From Aliivibrio sifiae (lineage in GTDB: Bacteria; Pseudomonadota; Gammaproteobacteria; Enterobacterales; Vibrionaceae): a stretch of 64,000 nucleotides of DNA. The stretch covers positions 1,446,066-1,510,065 of the forward strand of contig NZ_MSCO01000001.1 in the NCBI RefSeq assembly GCF_002954705.1, written 5' to 3'. A program made the translations under genes and the position numbers. The notes under the pieces were generated by a model, which saw nothing but the letters and a program-made list of their open reading frames with translations, did not search any database and had not been told where the DNA came from. Below are positions 31,562 to 41,284 of the stretch, in pieces (the stretch's first letter is position 1; the number at the start of each line of letters is the position of its first letter).

Positions 31562-32274
31562 GCTTTATCATCCTCTTCCACTAATGAGGCCTCTGGCAAT
31601 TCGCCCCCCATCTCTAGATACTCTTCTCGTGAAATCGGGGTAAAAGTCACTTTTGCCCCCATTTCAAAAACCGTTAGGTTGTCACGATTAAAATCAATCA
31701 AGTTAACAGGCGTTCGCCCTATCACTTGCCATCCTCCCGGTGAAGATTTTGGATAAATGGCGGTTTGTTGCTCTGCAATAGCTAAACTGCCAGCGGGGAC
31801 TTTCAAGCGCGGTGTGCTTTTACGAGGAATATGAATACGAGGATCGGTATTACCTAAATAAGCAAAACCCGGAGCAAAACCAATAGCGTAAACGCGATAC
31901 TCTTGAGAAGAATGAATAGAAACAATCTCATCAAATGACAATCCGGTATGACGACTTATTTCTTCAGCATCAAGAGAGACTTCTGGCCCGTAATAAACCG
32001 GTAACTCAATCACCATAGAAGATGATAATTGAGTTTCTTGGTTATCCTGTTGAAGGCATTGATTTAGTCGAGACATAAACGTTCGCAGTTCTATTCGAGT
32101 TAAATCATAAGTGAGCAAAATAGAAGTATATGACGGCACCATATCAACAACGAACAAATCTGGCTGTTGGTTAATAACGATAACAGATTGAGCAATAAGA
32201 TCTGCAGTCTCAGGGCTAACACTATCGGCAAATACCACTAAAACGGTCGATTCATTAACGGCTGATATTTTCAT
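31558..32274 (-). CDS. pxpB: 5-oxoprolinase subunit B (KipI/PxpB)
   Basis: The 238-aa product shows LPVYYGPEVSLDAEEISRHTGLS, VYAIGFAPGFAYLGNTDPRIHIPRKSTPRLKVPAGSLAIAEQQTAIYP and SSPGGWQVIGRTP, the conserved core of the KipI/PxpB family. It starts three bases after pxpA ends. Together with PxpC it activates the 5-oxoproline ring opening. Confidence 0.93.
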   Translation of the reverse strand: MKISAVNESTVLVVFADSVSPETADLIAQSVIVINQQPDLFVVDMVPSYTSILLTYDLTRIELRTFMSRLNQCLQQDNQETQLSSSMVIELPVYYGPEVSLDAEEISRHTGLSFDEIVSIHSSQEYRVYAIGFAPGFAYLGNTDPRIHIPRKSTPRLKVPAGSLAIAEQQTAIYPKSSPGGWQVIGRTPVNLIDFNRDNLTVFEMGAKVTFTPISREEYLEMGGELPEASLVEEDDKA

Positions 32275-32276
32275 TA

Positions 32277-33017
32277 TTATTGAGCCTTTTTCTGAAGCTT
32301 TTTATGCAAATATACGGCTGTCGGCACAGAAAAAGGACCATCACCATGAATGCATAATGTGTCGGCATGGATCGTTATTTTCTTTCCAGTCAGCGTTGTA
32401 ACACAACCTTGATCAATCAGTTGATCTGCTTGGCGTTGAATTGCTTCATTCGTATGATGGCTTGAATTAGGAACACTACGCGGAACTAATCGCCCTTCTT
32501 CGTCATAAGTCCGATCTACAAATGCTTCGAACCATAATGTGATGCCAAATTTATCGGCCAATGCTTGGTAGCGAGCGTGATCAGGAACTGCCATAATAAC
32601 CAATGGCAACGTGACATCGTAACGTTGAAGTGCGGATAACAAGGTCTCAAGAATAGCGTCATCCTTCATCATCATGTTATAAAGTGCGCCATGAGGCTTT
32701 ACATAGCTTAGTTTTGTATTCTGGCTTTGACATATCCCTTGTAATGCACCTAATTGATAGATAAACAACGACGCAAGATCAACAGAACTCATCGCTATAT
32801 CTCGTCGCCCAAAACCTTGTAAATCGTCATATCCAGGATGCGCTCCAATCATTACATCATGCTCTTTTGCTAACGCGACCGTTTGCATCATAACGCTGGG
32901 ATCTGAAGCATGCATACCACAGGCAATGTTTGCCATATCTAACGCAGGCATGACAGCGGTATCATCGCCCAATGTCCATAACCCAAAGCTTTCACCCATA
33001 TCACAATTAATTTTCAT
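32277..33017 (-). CDS. pxpA: 5-oxoprolinase subunit A (LamB/YcsF)
   Basis: The 246-aa product begins MKINCDMGESFGLWTLGDD and continues with MDMANIACGMHASDPSVM and KPHGALYNMMM, all hallmarks of the LamB/YcsF family. Its Asp/His residues in these motifs are the proposed catalytic set. First of the pxpABC genes in transcription order, about 60 bases after the DUF1445 gene. Confidence 0.94.
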   Translation of the reverse strand: MKINCDMGESFGLWTLGDDTAVMPALDMANIACGMHASDPSVMMQTVALAKEHDVMIGAHPGYDDLQGFGRRDIAMSSVDLASLFIYQLGALQGICQSQNTKLSYVKPHGALYNMMMKDDAILETLLSALQRYDVTLPLVIMAVPDHARYQALADKFGITLWFEAFVDRTYDEEGRLVPRSVPNSSHHTNEAIQRQADQLIDQGCVTTLTGKKITIHADTLCIHGDGPFSVPTAVYLHKKLQKKAQ

Positions 33018-33078
33018 TCCATTTCCTTAATTATTTTTGGCGACTTGATAACAACGATGTAAAAAGAACATTTACTGA

Positions 33079-33864
33079 CTACAGCACTGCAAATTCGGAA
33101 CTTAAACGATCTGTAATCAACATTTTCCCTGGAGCATGAGTAATACAAAAAGGTGGACGGCTTTGACGAATAACATTTTGAGGGGTCACGCCACACGCCC
33201 AAAACACGGGAACCTCCCCTGAATTGATATGTACAGCATCGCCATAATTAGGGATAGCTACATCTGATATGCCAATCGCGCTAGGATCACCAAAATGCAC
33301 TGGTGCACCATGGGACTTAGGAAAACGAGTCGTAATTTGAATCGCTCGAATTGCATCCTTAGGAGTAAATGGACGCATAGAAACCACAAAGCTACCGTTA
33401 AACTTGCCCGCAGACTCGCAAGGAATGTTCGTGTCGTACATGGAAACATTTTTGCCTTCATCAATATTTCGAATAGACAAACCTGATTGGATTAATGCCT
33501 CTTCAAATGAAAAAGAGCATCCTAAAACAAACGTAACCAAATCGTCTTGCCATAATTCGGTAAGATTAGAGACTGAGGTTTCAAAATTCCCATCGTAGAA
33601 CACATGATACTCAGGAACGTCCGTAGATAAATCAATATCAGCCCCAATAGAAGGAAGGTATCTCTCTCCCGGTTCAGTTACATCAATTAATGGACATGCA
33701 ACAGGATTCTTCTGGCAGAAAAGCAAAAAATCCGCAGCCCAAAGCGCTGGTAAAATGACAAGATTGGCTTGTAAATAACCTGATGCATAACCTGAAGTTG
33801 CGCTGGTAAATTCGTTATTTCTGATTTTTTCACGCAGTTGATTGAGCGATATATCCTTATCCAT
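33079..33864 (-). CDS. ycsI: DUF1445 hydro-lyase, D-glutamate cyclase-like
   Basis: The start is the ATG at 33864 (GGGAGAG nine bases before). The 261-aa product has [44 protein letters not shown] (about 117-130) and a C-terminal [10 protein letters not shown], as in the YcsI/DUF1445 family. A mammalian relative converts D-glutamate to 5-oxo-D-proline; whether this bacterial form does so is not shown. It is the first gene of the minus-strand cluster and is divergent from the LysR gene. Confidence 0.88.
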   Translation of the reverse strand: MDKDISLNQLREKIRNNEFTSATSGYASGYLQANLVILPALWAADFLLFCQKNPVACPLIDVTEPGERYLPSIGADIDLSTDVPEYHVFYDGNFETSVSNLTELWQDDLVTFVLGCSFSFEEALIQSGLSIRNIDEGKNVSMYDTNIPCESAGKFNGSFVVSMRPFTPKDAIRAIQITTRFPKSHGAPVHFGDPSAIGISDVAIPNYGDAVHINSGEVPVFWACGVTPQNVIRQSRPPFCITHAPGKMLITDRLSSEFAVL

Positions 33865-34013
33865 CCTACTCTCCCTTATAATCATTGTAACTCTATCGTT
33901 AATTAAAGGTTACATTACTGCTTATTTTAATAATGTCTATTCGTATTTTTCTGCTATTCTTGATAAATATTTTTTATCACCTAGCAACAGAATAAATCTA
34001 AGAGAGGTATGTT
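33865..34013. promoter_or_regulatory. Divergent control region, DUF1445 and LysR genes
   Basis: Contains the imperfect palindrome CATTA-N13-TAATG (33913-33935), the usual size for a LysR-type site, midway between the two genes. Promoter boxes were not resolved. Confidence 0.45.
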
Positions 34014-34907
34014 GTGCTAAATTTAAAACAACTTGAAACCTTTGTATGGATAGCGCATTTAGGCAGCTTTAGAAAGGCAGCAAAGCACTTATGTACCACA
34101 CAACCTGCAATTTCAACGCGTATTTCAAACCTTGAAGACACCTTAAATGTGCCACTATTTTTTCGTGATACAGGTTCAATATCGTTAACAGCAAAAGGAC
34201 GAGAACTGCTCCCTTTTGCTGAAAAACTGTTAAGTAATGCAGACCAGCTTCATGCGCTGGCTAATAATTCAGAGGCTATTTCTGGGATATTACGGATTGG
34301 AGTATCAGAAACAATAGTGCATACATGGTTGCCACAGTATCTTTCTTTAATTCACCAAAACTTACCTCATTTAGAGGTTGAGCTTATCGTGGATTCAACG
34401 ATCAATCTTAGAAAAGAACTGTTAGCTCGCAACATTGATATTGCGATTTTATTAGGAAACGTTGTTGAACCGAATGTGGTTAGCCAACATATTTGTGATT
34501 ATTCTTTACATTGGGTCGCAAGCCCAACAATACAGCGAACGTCATTGCATGCAACGACCAACTTCTCTCATTGGCCAATCATTACTTATGCACGAAATAC
34601 AGCGCCGTATCATGAGGTTGAACGTTATTTTACACAACATAACAATCAACCCACGCGATTCTATTCTGCAAGTTCACTCTCTGCCAGTATTCGCTTAGCC
34701 GAAAGTGGCGTCGGTATTGCAGTGTTACCTAAAGAAGTCATTACCGATGCCCTTAACAATAAAACATTAAAGATCATTAATACTGATTGGACACCAAGCC
34801 CGTTGCAATTTTCAGTGGCTTATTTAGATACACCGATTAACTTAATGACGATTGAAGCAATGAAGCTCACTTTTGAAGCCGCAAAACAATATAAAGCCTT
34901 CTGTTAA
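34014..34907 (+). CDS. LysR-family regulator of oxoproline genes
   Basis: Starts with GTG at 34014, seven bases after GAGAGG. The 297-aa product has the N-terminal helix-turn-helix (LETFVWIAHLGSFRKAAKHLCTTQPAISTRISNLEDTL, about 6-43) and a C-terminal effector domain (about 90-290). Position divergent from the pxp cluster is the classic arrangement for a local regulator; the effector may be 5-oxoproline or a related amino acid (inference). Confidence 0.9.
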   Translation: MLNLKQLETFVWIAHLGSFRKAAKHLCTTQPAISTRISNLEDTLNVPLFFRDTGSISLTAKGRELLPFAEKLLSNADQLHALANNSEAISGILRIGVSETIVHTWLPQYLSLIHQNLPHLEVELIVDSTINLRKELLARNIDIAILLGNVVEPNVVSQHICDYSLHWVASPTIQRTSLHATTNFSHWPIITYARNTAPYHEVERYFTQHNNQPTRFYSASSLSASIRLAESGVGIAVLPKEVITDALNNKTLKIINTDWTPSPLQFSVAYLDTPINLMTIEAMKLTFEAAKQYKAFC

Positions 34908-35009
34908 TCGATGAATTCTGACGCATTCACTCCTACAGCGGGGTATAGCAATTTGAATAAATTATCGTTCAGAACCGTTTAATATAAAAATCAAATATTT
35001 ATAAGTCGA

Positions 35010-35360
35010 TTACAATCCGAAACCGATTTTAGGTTGACGACGAACAGAGCGAACGCCCCATGGACCTAGATCTGGTTTTGGTTGACCTTCAAAGTCACCA
35101 AGACAGATATAGCCTTTAGACAGGTAACGGAACAAGAAGTCACCGCCATCTAGAGAACCTGTTTTATCATCACCGAAAGGTAAATGAATACGCTCAACAC
35201 GAAGATCTTGTGCTTTCTTGAATGCAGGATAAGCCGTTGAGTTAATTTGGTATGCATCTAAGTTTTTCAGTAACGCTTTATCTGACATCTTTGCTTTCAT
35301 ACGCGCAAAGATCATTATTAGACGTTTCTGTTTTTCAGAAGAGACGATGATCATTTCCAT
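35010..35360 (-). CDS. Conserved-looking small protein, unknown
   Basis: The 116-aa product (MEMIIVSSEKQKRLIMIFARMKAKMSDKALLKNL...) is soluble, with SLDGGDFLFRYLSKGYICLGDFEGQPKPDLGPWGVRSVRRQP at its C-terminal half. The Gly/Pro/Trp-rich end looks conserved but I cannot name a family. It stands between the LysR gene and a GNAT gene without close neighbours. Confidence 0.65.
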   Translation of the reverse strand: MEMIIVSSEKQKRLIMIFARMKAKMSDKALLKNLDAYQINSTAYPAFKKAQDLRVERIHLPFGDDKTGSLDGGDFLFRYLSKGYICLGDFEGQPKPDLGPWGVRSVRRQPKIGFGL

Positions 35361-35423
35361 TATAGAAATTCCTTTGAAACAAGAAAGTATATAGCAACCC
35401 CTGCTTTAGAGCTATATCTCACT

Positions 35424-35954
35424 CTATATCACTGTCGACAACTGCTTAATTACGCAGCGATATTCATAACAATCAATAATTTCACCGTCGACAATAGTAA
35501 ACTCAGGCTTAAATCCGACTTGTTTAAAACCATTTTTACTTAGTACCCTTTGTGAGGCTAAATTATCTGTTGCTGCAGTAGCAATTAACTGACTCAGCGC
35601 TAATGTCTCTCTGGCAACCTCAATCAATACTTTAGTTGCATAAGTAGCGAGTCCTTGAGAAACAAACTCTTCACCAATTCGATAACCAATAAAGCCTGAT
35701 TCTTTTTCTCGATTAATATTATAAAGATTGGCTCGACCACAAATAGTTCCTTGAGCATTCTTCAATATCATTGGGTAAATCCTGTCTTTTTCATATTCCG
35801 AGAGATAAAAATCGATATGATCTTTGATCCCTTCTTCATTGAAAAAATCTTCATCTCGCGCTTCAATATAGGATTCAAACCATTCTTGATTGACCAATTC
35901 AAACTCTAATAACGCTTCTGCATCTTCTGTTTTGAGTAGTTGTAGTGTCACCAT
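35424..35954 (-). CDS. GNAT acetyltransferase, RimJ/RimL type
   Basis: The start is the ATG at 35954 (AGAGGA upstream; a TTG six bases further up is the alternative). The 176-aa product shows LLKTEDAEALLEFELVNQEWFESYI, ESGFIGYRIGEEFVSQGLATYATKVLI (acetyl-CoA site, about 91-117) and NLASQRVLSKNGFKQVG, the family pattern. Substrate unknown. Not attached to an attC site. Confidence 0.85.
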   Translation of the reverse strand: MVTLQLLKTEDAEALLEFELVNQEWFESYIEARDEDFFNEEGIKDHIDFYLSEYEKDRIYPMILKNAQGTICGRANLYNINREKESGFIGYRIGEEFVSQGLATYATKVLIEVARETLALSQLIATAATDNLASQRVLSKNGFKQVGFKPEFTIVDGEIIDCYEYRCVIKQLSTVI

Positions 35955-36028
35955 AGCCAATTCCTCTCATTGTTTATAATTGCACTTCTGCTATACCAAA
36001 CTCATATTTATTATTGAATTATAGACAA

Positions 36029-36060
36029 AAAAAGCCGTGATATGTGATCACGGCTTTATA
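36029..36060 (-). terminator. Terminator after U32 protease-like gene
   Basis: AAAGCCGTGA and TCACGGCTTT form a 10-base stem with a 7-base loop; A/T runs flank it on both sides. It lies about 30 bases past the stop at 36091. Confidence 0.8.
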
Positions 36061-36090
36061 TTTTTCGGTAATATTAGTTAAGCGTCAATC

Positions 36091-38343
36091 TTACAGACCT
36101 TGTTGATATTGGTCATTAGTATTGATTGGAACCATGGTGAATAGTTCTTCTTGTACACTCATATCGCCATTGATCAGTTTCTCAAAATGCGTAACCAACT
36201 CAACTTTATCGGCTTGCTCTTTGGAGCCCCCACCGATGTTGGTTAAATCAATGAAGAATTCATCAAATAGATCAGAGAAATCTGTCACGATATCCATATT
36301 CAAGAACTGTTCGTGATTATAGATGCTTGGGTAACCACCTTTTTGCTTATCAACCGCGAATGAAATGCCTTTCACATTGGTAATTGTGGTCGCTTTCTCA
36401 CACTTCAGCATACAACCCGCTTCAATCGCTGGTTTGTTACAACCTACGGTTTGTTGGAAGAAGCACTGACGGCTTGTCATCATCAGGATTGGATGATAAA
36501 TGCTGTAAGCTAATTTGAAGTTCTCAGGACGACGAATATGTTTCATCTGACCTTTATTAATCTCATTTGAAATAAACGCACCCGCACAGTTTAGCGTTTC
36601 TTTCATTGTCACTAACGCGTGTGAGTTAGTTGTATTTAGGAATGGACCAGCAACCCATTCAATACCCATCTCAAAGGCTTTGTAAGCAATACCTGTGTTA
36701 TTGGTTACGATACGAGCCGGTTTTACTTCTTCAAGTACTTTCACTGCTTCATCGTAATCTTTACCAATAAGAACCGCTGGGAACCATGGGATCAAACGTG
36801 GGTTCTCTAAGAAAATATTGATGTATTTACGATCACGCTTTTTAAAGCTTTCTGGTAATTTGAAGTAGATATCCGCATCTGTTGCATCACATACATTTAA
36901 GTCAGCAACATCAGCAATCAGCATTGATAACTTAGGCTTCTCTTCCACTTTTGGATATACTGGCAATGCAGCAACTTCAGTATGTTTAATCACTTCTTTA
37001 GAACCATTCATCAAGAAAGCAACTTGATCTTTAAGTTCTGTAAGCTCACGGAATGGAACGGCTAAGTTTTCCCCTAGCTCAGAGAAATCATAACCTAGTA
37101 GTTCATAGTTAGGATTGATTACGCCTTTAAAGCGTTTTTCTAACTCTTTTGAAGTGATCGCTTTTTGACCCGCTTCGCTTAGTAATGATGTTGATTTCAC
37201 TTCAAATGTGTCTTGAGCTTCATCTTTTGGTGTAACAGTCACCGTTAGTGGTTCACCTAATGCCGCTTTGAAAGCAATAGTAACCGCAATTTTATCGATG
37301 CTTAGCGATTTCACTTTTTCTTCTAGTGTCGCGCCAATTGCATTTTTATCGGTATATAGATCTTGTTTTACATCTTGGATCTGTACCACATCAATCGCAT
37401 TACTCTTTTCAACCGCGTAATTTACACTGTTGTCACGAGGGTTATCGATAAACATGTCTTTAGTTAAATTGCCTTTTAAAAACTTGTTGGTTAAACCACG
37501 GTTAAACACTTTATGTAGATTTGAGTCATCTTCATATAGCTCGCCCGTCTCAACAAATTTATTGATATTTTTACGCCAGTTTTCAACCACGGTATATACG
37601 TAGTGAGCGCCTTTAATACGGCCTTCAATTTTTAATGAATCGACTTTTGCATCAACTAATTCAGGAAGATCAAAATACGCTGAGTTATCTTTTAAGTTTA
37701 ATGGGTACTTAGTGCCAACATTTGTTACTTCGTATTCATCACGACACGCTTGGCTACAACGACCACGGTTACCTGAGTTACCTACACTTACTGAGCTTGA
37801 GTAACATTGACCAGAGAATGCAATACACAAAGAGCCATGCACAAACACTTCTGTCAGCATGTCATGTTCATGAGCAACCGCTGTCATTTCTTTAATTTCA
37901 TCAATGTTCAATTCACGAGATAAGTTAACGCGAGATGCTCCAACTTTACTTAAGAACTTTAATTGGCCTTCATTGTGTGTTGTTAGCTGAGTAGAAGCAT
38001 GAACATCCAACGTTGGGAAATGCTTTTTGATTAGATTAAAAACACCTAAATCTTGCACGATAATGCCATCAACAGTTGTATTCACTAACTGATTCAGTAC
38101 TTTAACTAATGATTTGATTTCATGCTCTAAAATAACAACGTTTAAAGTCAGAAATACTTCACAACCGTACTCATGAGCTAATCGCAATACGCCATTTAAC
38201 TCATCAAATGAAAGATTGGATGCGCGGTTACGGGCATTAAAGATATCTAGGCCACAGTAAACAGCATTTGCCCCAGCAACGATGGCCGCTTTAATCGCTT
38301 CAACATCACCACCAGGTGCCAATAATTCAAGTTTTCTACTCAT
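36091..38343 (-). CDS. U32-family protein, RlhA-like
   Basis: The start is the ATG at 38343 (MSRKLELLAPGGDVEAIKAAI); 17 residues further up are unlike the family. The 750-aa product has the U32 core with LEGRIKGAHYVYTVV-type sequence (DSLKIEGRIKGAHYVYTVVENWR) and the Cys set FSGQCYSSSVSVGNSGNRGRCSQACRDEY (about 174-202), which binds an iron-sulfur cluster in RlhA/TrhP proteins. E. coli RlhA hydroxylates a cytidine in 23S rRNA; TrhP acts on tRNA uridine. A second half (about 480-690) with a second Cys set (CFFQQTVGCNKPAIEAGCMLKC) makes it longer than E. coli RlhA. Substrate not fixed. Confidence 0.82.
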   Translation of the reverse strand: MSRKLELLAPGGDVEAIKAAIVAGANAVYCGLDIFNARNRASNLSFDELNGVLRLAHEYGCEVFLTLNVVILEHEIKSLVKVLNQLVNTTVDGIIVQDLGVFNLIKKHFPTLDVHASTQLTTHNEGQLKFLSKVGASRVNLSRELNIDEIKEMTAVAHEHDMLTEVFVHGSLCIAFSGQCYSSSVSVGNSGNRGRCSQACRDEYEVTNVGTKYPLNLKDNSAYFDLPELVDAKVDSLKIEGRIKGAHYVYTVVENWRKNINKFVETGELYEDDSNLHKVFNRGLTNKFLKGNLTKDMFIDNPRDNSVNYAVEKSNAIDVVQIQDVKQDLYTDKNAIGATLEEKVKSLSIDKIAVTIAFKAALGEPLTVTVTPKDEAQDTFEVKSTSLLSEAGQKAITSKELEKRFKGVINPNYELLGYDFSELGENLAVPFRELTELKDQVAFLMNGSKEVIKHTEVAALPVYPKVEEKPKLSMLIADVADLNVCDATDADIYFKLPESFKKRDRKYINIFLENPRLIPWFPAVLIGKDYDEAVKVLEEVKPARIVTNNTGIAYKAFEMGIEWVAGPFLNTTNSHALVTMKETLNCAGAFISNEINKGQMKHIRRPENFKLAYSIYHPILMMTSRQCFFQQTVGCNKPAIEAGCMLKCEKATTITNVKGISFAVDKQKGGYPSIYNHEQFLNMDIVTDFSDLFDEFFIDLTNIGGGSKEQADKVELVTHFEKLINGDMSVQEELFTMVPINTNDQYQQGL

Positions 38344-38524
38344 TATGAAATTGCTCGCTTCGGTTTTTATGTAATAATTTTTTTGAGGGGGCATTCTACT
38401 CGCCTCACGCTTTCATTACCACTTATTCGGCTTTTATTGATCCAGATCATGAATAAATAAAGGTGAATCCCATTATTTATTCAGTTACCATCCTCTTATT
38501 GCCCTCTATTTTGAGTATTTTATC

Positions 38525-39172
38525 ATGACAACGCCGATCCTTTATTCATTACGACAATGCCCTTATGCAATGCGTAGCCGTCTCGCTATTTTGCATGCCC
38601 AGCAAACTGTGGTGCTGCGTGATATTGATATGAACAATAAACCTGAAGAAATGTTGTCGATTTCACCAAAAGGGACGGTTCCTGTATTACGATTAAGTGA
38701 TGGCTCAGTAATAGATGAAAGTATTGATGTAATGGTATGGGCGCTTACTCAATCAGATCCTAATAATTTGCTCTATTCTCACGATAAAAATAGCTTGATT
38801 GCCATGCTTGAATTAATAAAAAATAATGACATCAATTTTGTAGGGGCATTACAAAAATATCGCGCAGCTTCTCGCTACCATGATAATAATGAAACAGAAT
38901 TCCGTGATATGTGTTGCGAGTGGTTGAGAGAAATAGAACTGCGCTTATCTCAGCACGCCTACATTATGGGAGAAACACCAAGTCTAGTTGATTACGCTAT
39001 CTTACCATTCATTCGTCAGTTTTCACGAGTAGATAAGAAATGGTATGCGCAAGCGCCTTTTCCTTATTTACGTTCATGGCTAGTCAATCATTACAATGAC
39101 TCCACATTCTCAAAAGCAATGGTTAGTTATCCGAAATGGTCAATAGATTCTGATCCCATCATATTTGGTTAA
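38525..39172 (+). CDS. Glutathione S-transferase family protein
   Basis: The 215-aa product has a thioredoxin-fold N-terminal half with LYSLRQCPYAMRSRLAI (7-23) and the cis-Pro/ESxD region GTVPVLRLSDGSVIDESIDVMVW (about 50-72), then an all-helical C-terminal half (about 85-205). The Cys in the CPY motif suggests an omega- or glutaredoxin-like active site. It converges with the GNAT gene, overlapping it by four bases. Confidence 0.85.
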   Translation: MTTPILYSLRQCPYAMRSRLAILHAQQTVVLRDIDMNNKPEEMLSISPKGTVPVLRLSDGSVIDESIDVMVWALTQSDPNNLLYSHDKNSLIAMLELIKNNDINFVGALQKYRAASRYHDNNETEFRDMCCEWLREIELRLSQHAYIMGETPSLVDYAILPFIRQFSRVDKKWYAQAPFPYLRSWLVNHYNDSTFSKAMVSYPKWSIDSDPIIFG

Positions 39173-39633
39173 TAGCCCATATAACCATTAAAACAAAGTG
39201 ATCGTTCCATATCGACGAAATGCTTATCTTCATTCACAATTTGATAGCCTAAAGATAAGTAAAAGTCGATCACCTGTTGATTCGATTTAAACGCAGAAAG
39301 GCAGCATTTAGTTACCTTGTCACTATAATGACGTTGGTAATATTTCATAACTGCAGAACCCACTCCTTTCTTCTGATATTTATCAAAAATAATCAACAGA
39401 TGAATATGAACACTCGCTTCTTCTTGTTTAGTACAAATAAAACCTAAGCGCTCTCCATTAAACATGATCCATTCGAACCATTCTTTTTTATATGCGCTTG
39501 TGAAACGCTGAATTTGATACTCTTCATCCCAACCAAAGCTGACTTCAACTGCAGGATAGATATATCTTTTATAGATCGGAAACAATGATGGATATTCACA
39601 CGTTGTCACTTTTTGAAAGGTGATTCTATCCAT
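39169..39633 (-). CDS. GNAT family N-acetyltransferase
   Basis: The 154-aa product has the acetyl-CoA loop KYQKKGVGSAVMKYY (about 95-109) and a late QQVIDFYLSLGYQIV. N-terminal part DRITFQKVTTCEYPSLFPIYKRY is of the usual GNAT size. Substrate unknown. Convergent with the GST gene with four bases overlapping. Confidence 0.82.
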   Translation of the reverse strand: MDRITFQKVTTCEYPSLFPIYKRYIYPAVEVSFGWDEEYQIQRFTSAYKKEWFEWIMFNGERLGFICTKQEEASVHIHLLIIFDKYQKKGVGSAVMKYYQRHYSDKVTKCCLSAFKSNQQVIDFYLSLGYQIVNEDKHFVDMERSLCFNGYMGY

Positions 39634-39741
39634 CGCTTATCCTTATGCTCTCTGTTTGAACGAGTAACTAATCAATTTTGATTAGGCCTACCTCAATTGT
39701 AGACCATAACGCCACACTACTTTGAAAAGGGAAGGCTATTA

Positions 39742-40182
39742 TTATGTAGACATATTCTTTTGAAACTTAATCTTACTATTTTCAGAATTGCCTTCATCTT
39801 CATATCCTGAAATATGATAACCACTTGAAATAAGAAGTTGTAACATTGCAGGATATCTATTCATCGATTTAACATAGATCGTTTGATAGCCTTTTTCTTT
39901 TACCCATTCTTCTTGTATGACTCTAAGTTGAGTTGCAATGCCTTTTTTACGGGCATTAGGAATAACGCCACCTAACCAACTGTAGAACTCAGTCCCTGAG
40001 AGTTGATAACCCATTTTATACGCAACTGGCAAGCCATTTTCAAATGCAATAAGGATCAGATGATCTAAACCATTCAGTCGCAAAGCCAATTTCTCCTTGG
40101 TATTACGATTATCAAATTCAGGGATTTGGCAATCGACACAAACTACATCTTTAATCGTACCTTGACGTATTTCCATCTTCAT
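39742..40182 (-). CDS. GNAT family N-acetyltransferase
   Basis: The 146-aa product has SWLGGVIPNARKKGIATQLRVIQEEW (about 67-92), a RxxGxA-type acetyl-CoA loop, and a final YPAMLQLLISSGYHISGYE. It overlaps the small upstream gene by four bases (ATGA), so they are co-translated. Substrate unknown. Confidence 0.82.
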   Translation of the reverse strand: MKMEIRQGTIKDVVCVDCQIPEFDNRNTKEKLALRLNGLDHLILIAFENGLPVAYKMGYQLSGTEFYSWLGGVIPNARKKGIATQLRVIQEEWVKEKGYQTIYVKSMNRYPAMLQLLISSGYHISGYEDEGNSENSKIKFQKNMST

Positions 40183-40397
40183 TGCTTATTCTCTATCATC
40201 TTTTTAATCTTAAACGCTTTTTCAAAATGATCTAATTTATGAGTTAAGATCCACCACGTCGCCGCTTCCATCAATACTTCTGGTTCATCATTTTTATTGG
40301 CAAAGAAAGCATAAAAAGACAACCCAACATTATCGCCCTTTTGAGCGATTTTCTTATCGCACACTTCAATGATTTTCTTGCGTAAACTGTCTCTCAT
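40179..40397 (-). CDS. Small conserved-looking protein, 72 aa
   Basis: Sequence MRDSLRKKIIEVCDKKIAQK then GLSFYAFFANKNDEPEVLMEAATWWILTHKLDHFEKAFKIK: a compact helical protein with an unusual Trp-Trp. I believe similar short proteins are found in other vibrios but cannot name a family with certainty. It is coupled to the GNAT gene and starts 18 bases after the sulfurtransferase gene. Confidence 0.65.
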   Translation of the reverse strand: MRDSLRKKIIEVCDKKIAQKGDNVGLSFYAFFANKNDEPEVLMEAATWWILTHKLDHFEKAFKIKKMIENKQ

Positions 40398-40414
40398 TAA
40401 TGGTCCTACTTCTA

Positions 40415-41260
40415 TTACTCAATCGGTAATGTGTGATTAGTTCCCCAATCTGCCCATGAACCATCGTATAAAACAACGTCTTTATAACCAATCGATACCG
40501 CAGCAAGCATCAAAATGCATGCAGTGATACCAGACCCACAACTGAAATACGATTTTGTATCTACTGATGGTACTCTTTCTGAAAAAATAGTTCGTAATGT
40601 CTCTTCATCGTGATAAGTATAACTATCTAACAAGATGGAAAACGGGAGGTTTTTCGAACTTGGAATGTGCCCACTACGACCCCCTTCTCGTGGCTCTGGT
40701 GCTTTGCCTAAAAAACGCATTTCTGCACGCGCATCTAGAATTGCAACATCACCATTTATCACGCTAAGTACTTCGTCTGAGTCACATGCTAAGCCTTTCA
40801 CTTCTTTTGCTATCGCATTACCCTGTGTAACTGCTGTAGTGTATTCAGAAACCGTTTCTCTTTCTTCTTTTGTCCATTGAGGTAAGCCACCATTCAGAAC
40901 ATAGACATCTTTAAAGCCCATCACTTTAAATGTCCACCACGCCCTAGGAGCAGAATAAATACCTTGGTTATCATAGAGAACAACCACGCTGTCGCTATTA
41001 ATGCCTAATGCTTGAACAGCTTGAGTAAACTGTTGCTCAGTTGGTAGCGCATGACTTTGAGAAGATGAATGGTCACAAAAATCAGCTTCAATATCTAATT
41101 TACGAGCTCTTGGTAAACATGAAAATACATCATAAACTAACGGCTCTTTACCGACGACATTCGCCATATAGGCATCAACAATAACTAGATTATCGTCATC
41201 AATATGCTCAGCTAACCATGCTGTCGTTACAAGTGGATTAGTGTCTAATAGATTACTCAT
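40415..41260 (-). CDS. sseA: 3-mercaptopyruvate sulfurtransferase (rhodanese pair)
   Basis: The 281-aa product has two rhodanese domains (about 8-135 and 155-275). The first has LPRARKLDIEADFCDHSS; the second carries the active Cys in YFSCGSGITACILMLA. The CGSG(I/V)TA loop is that of mercaptopyruvate sulfurtransferases rather than thiosulfate ones (CRKGVT). It moves sulfur from 3-mercaptopyruvate to acceptors in the cytoplasm. Confidence 0.9.
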   Translation of the reverse strand: MSNLLDTNPLVTTAWLAEHIDDDNLVIVDAYMANVVGKEPLVYDVFSCLPRARKLDIEADFCDHSSSQSHALPTEQQFTQAVQALGINSDSVVVLYDNQGIYSAPRAWWTFKVMGFKDVYVLNGGLPQWTKEERETVSEYTTAVTQGNAIAKEVKGLACDSDEVLSVINGDVAILDARAEMRFLGKAPEPREGGRSGHIPSSKNLPFSILLDSYTYHDEETLRTIFSERVPSVDTKSYFSCGSGITACILMLAAVSIGYKDVVLYDGSWADWGTNHTLPIE

Positions 41261-41284
41261 TATTCTATCCTTAATTAATGTCGT

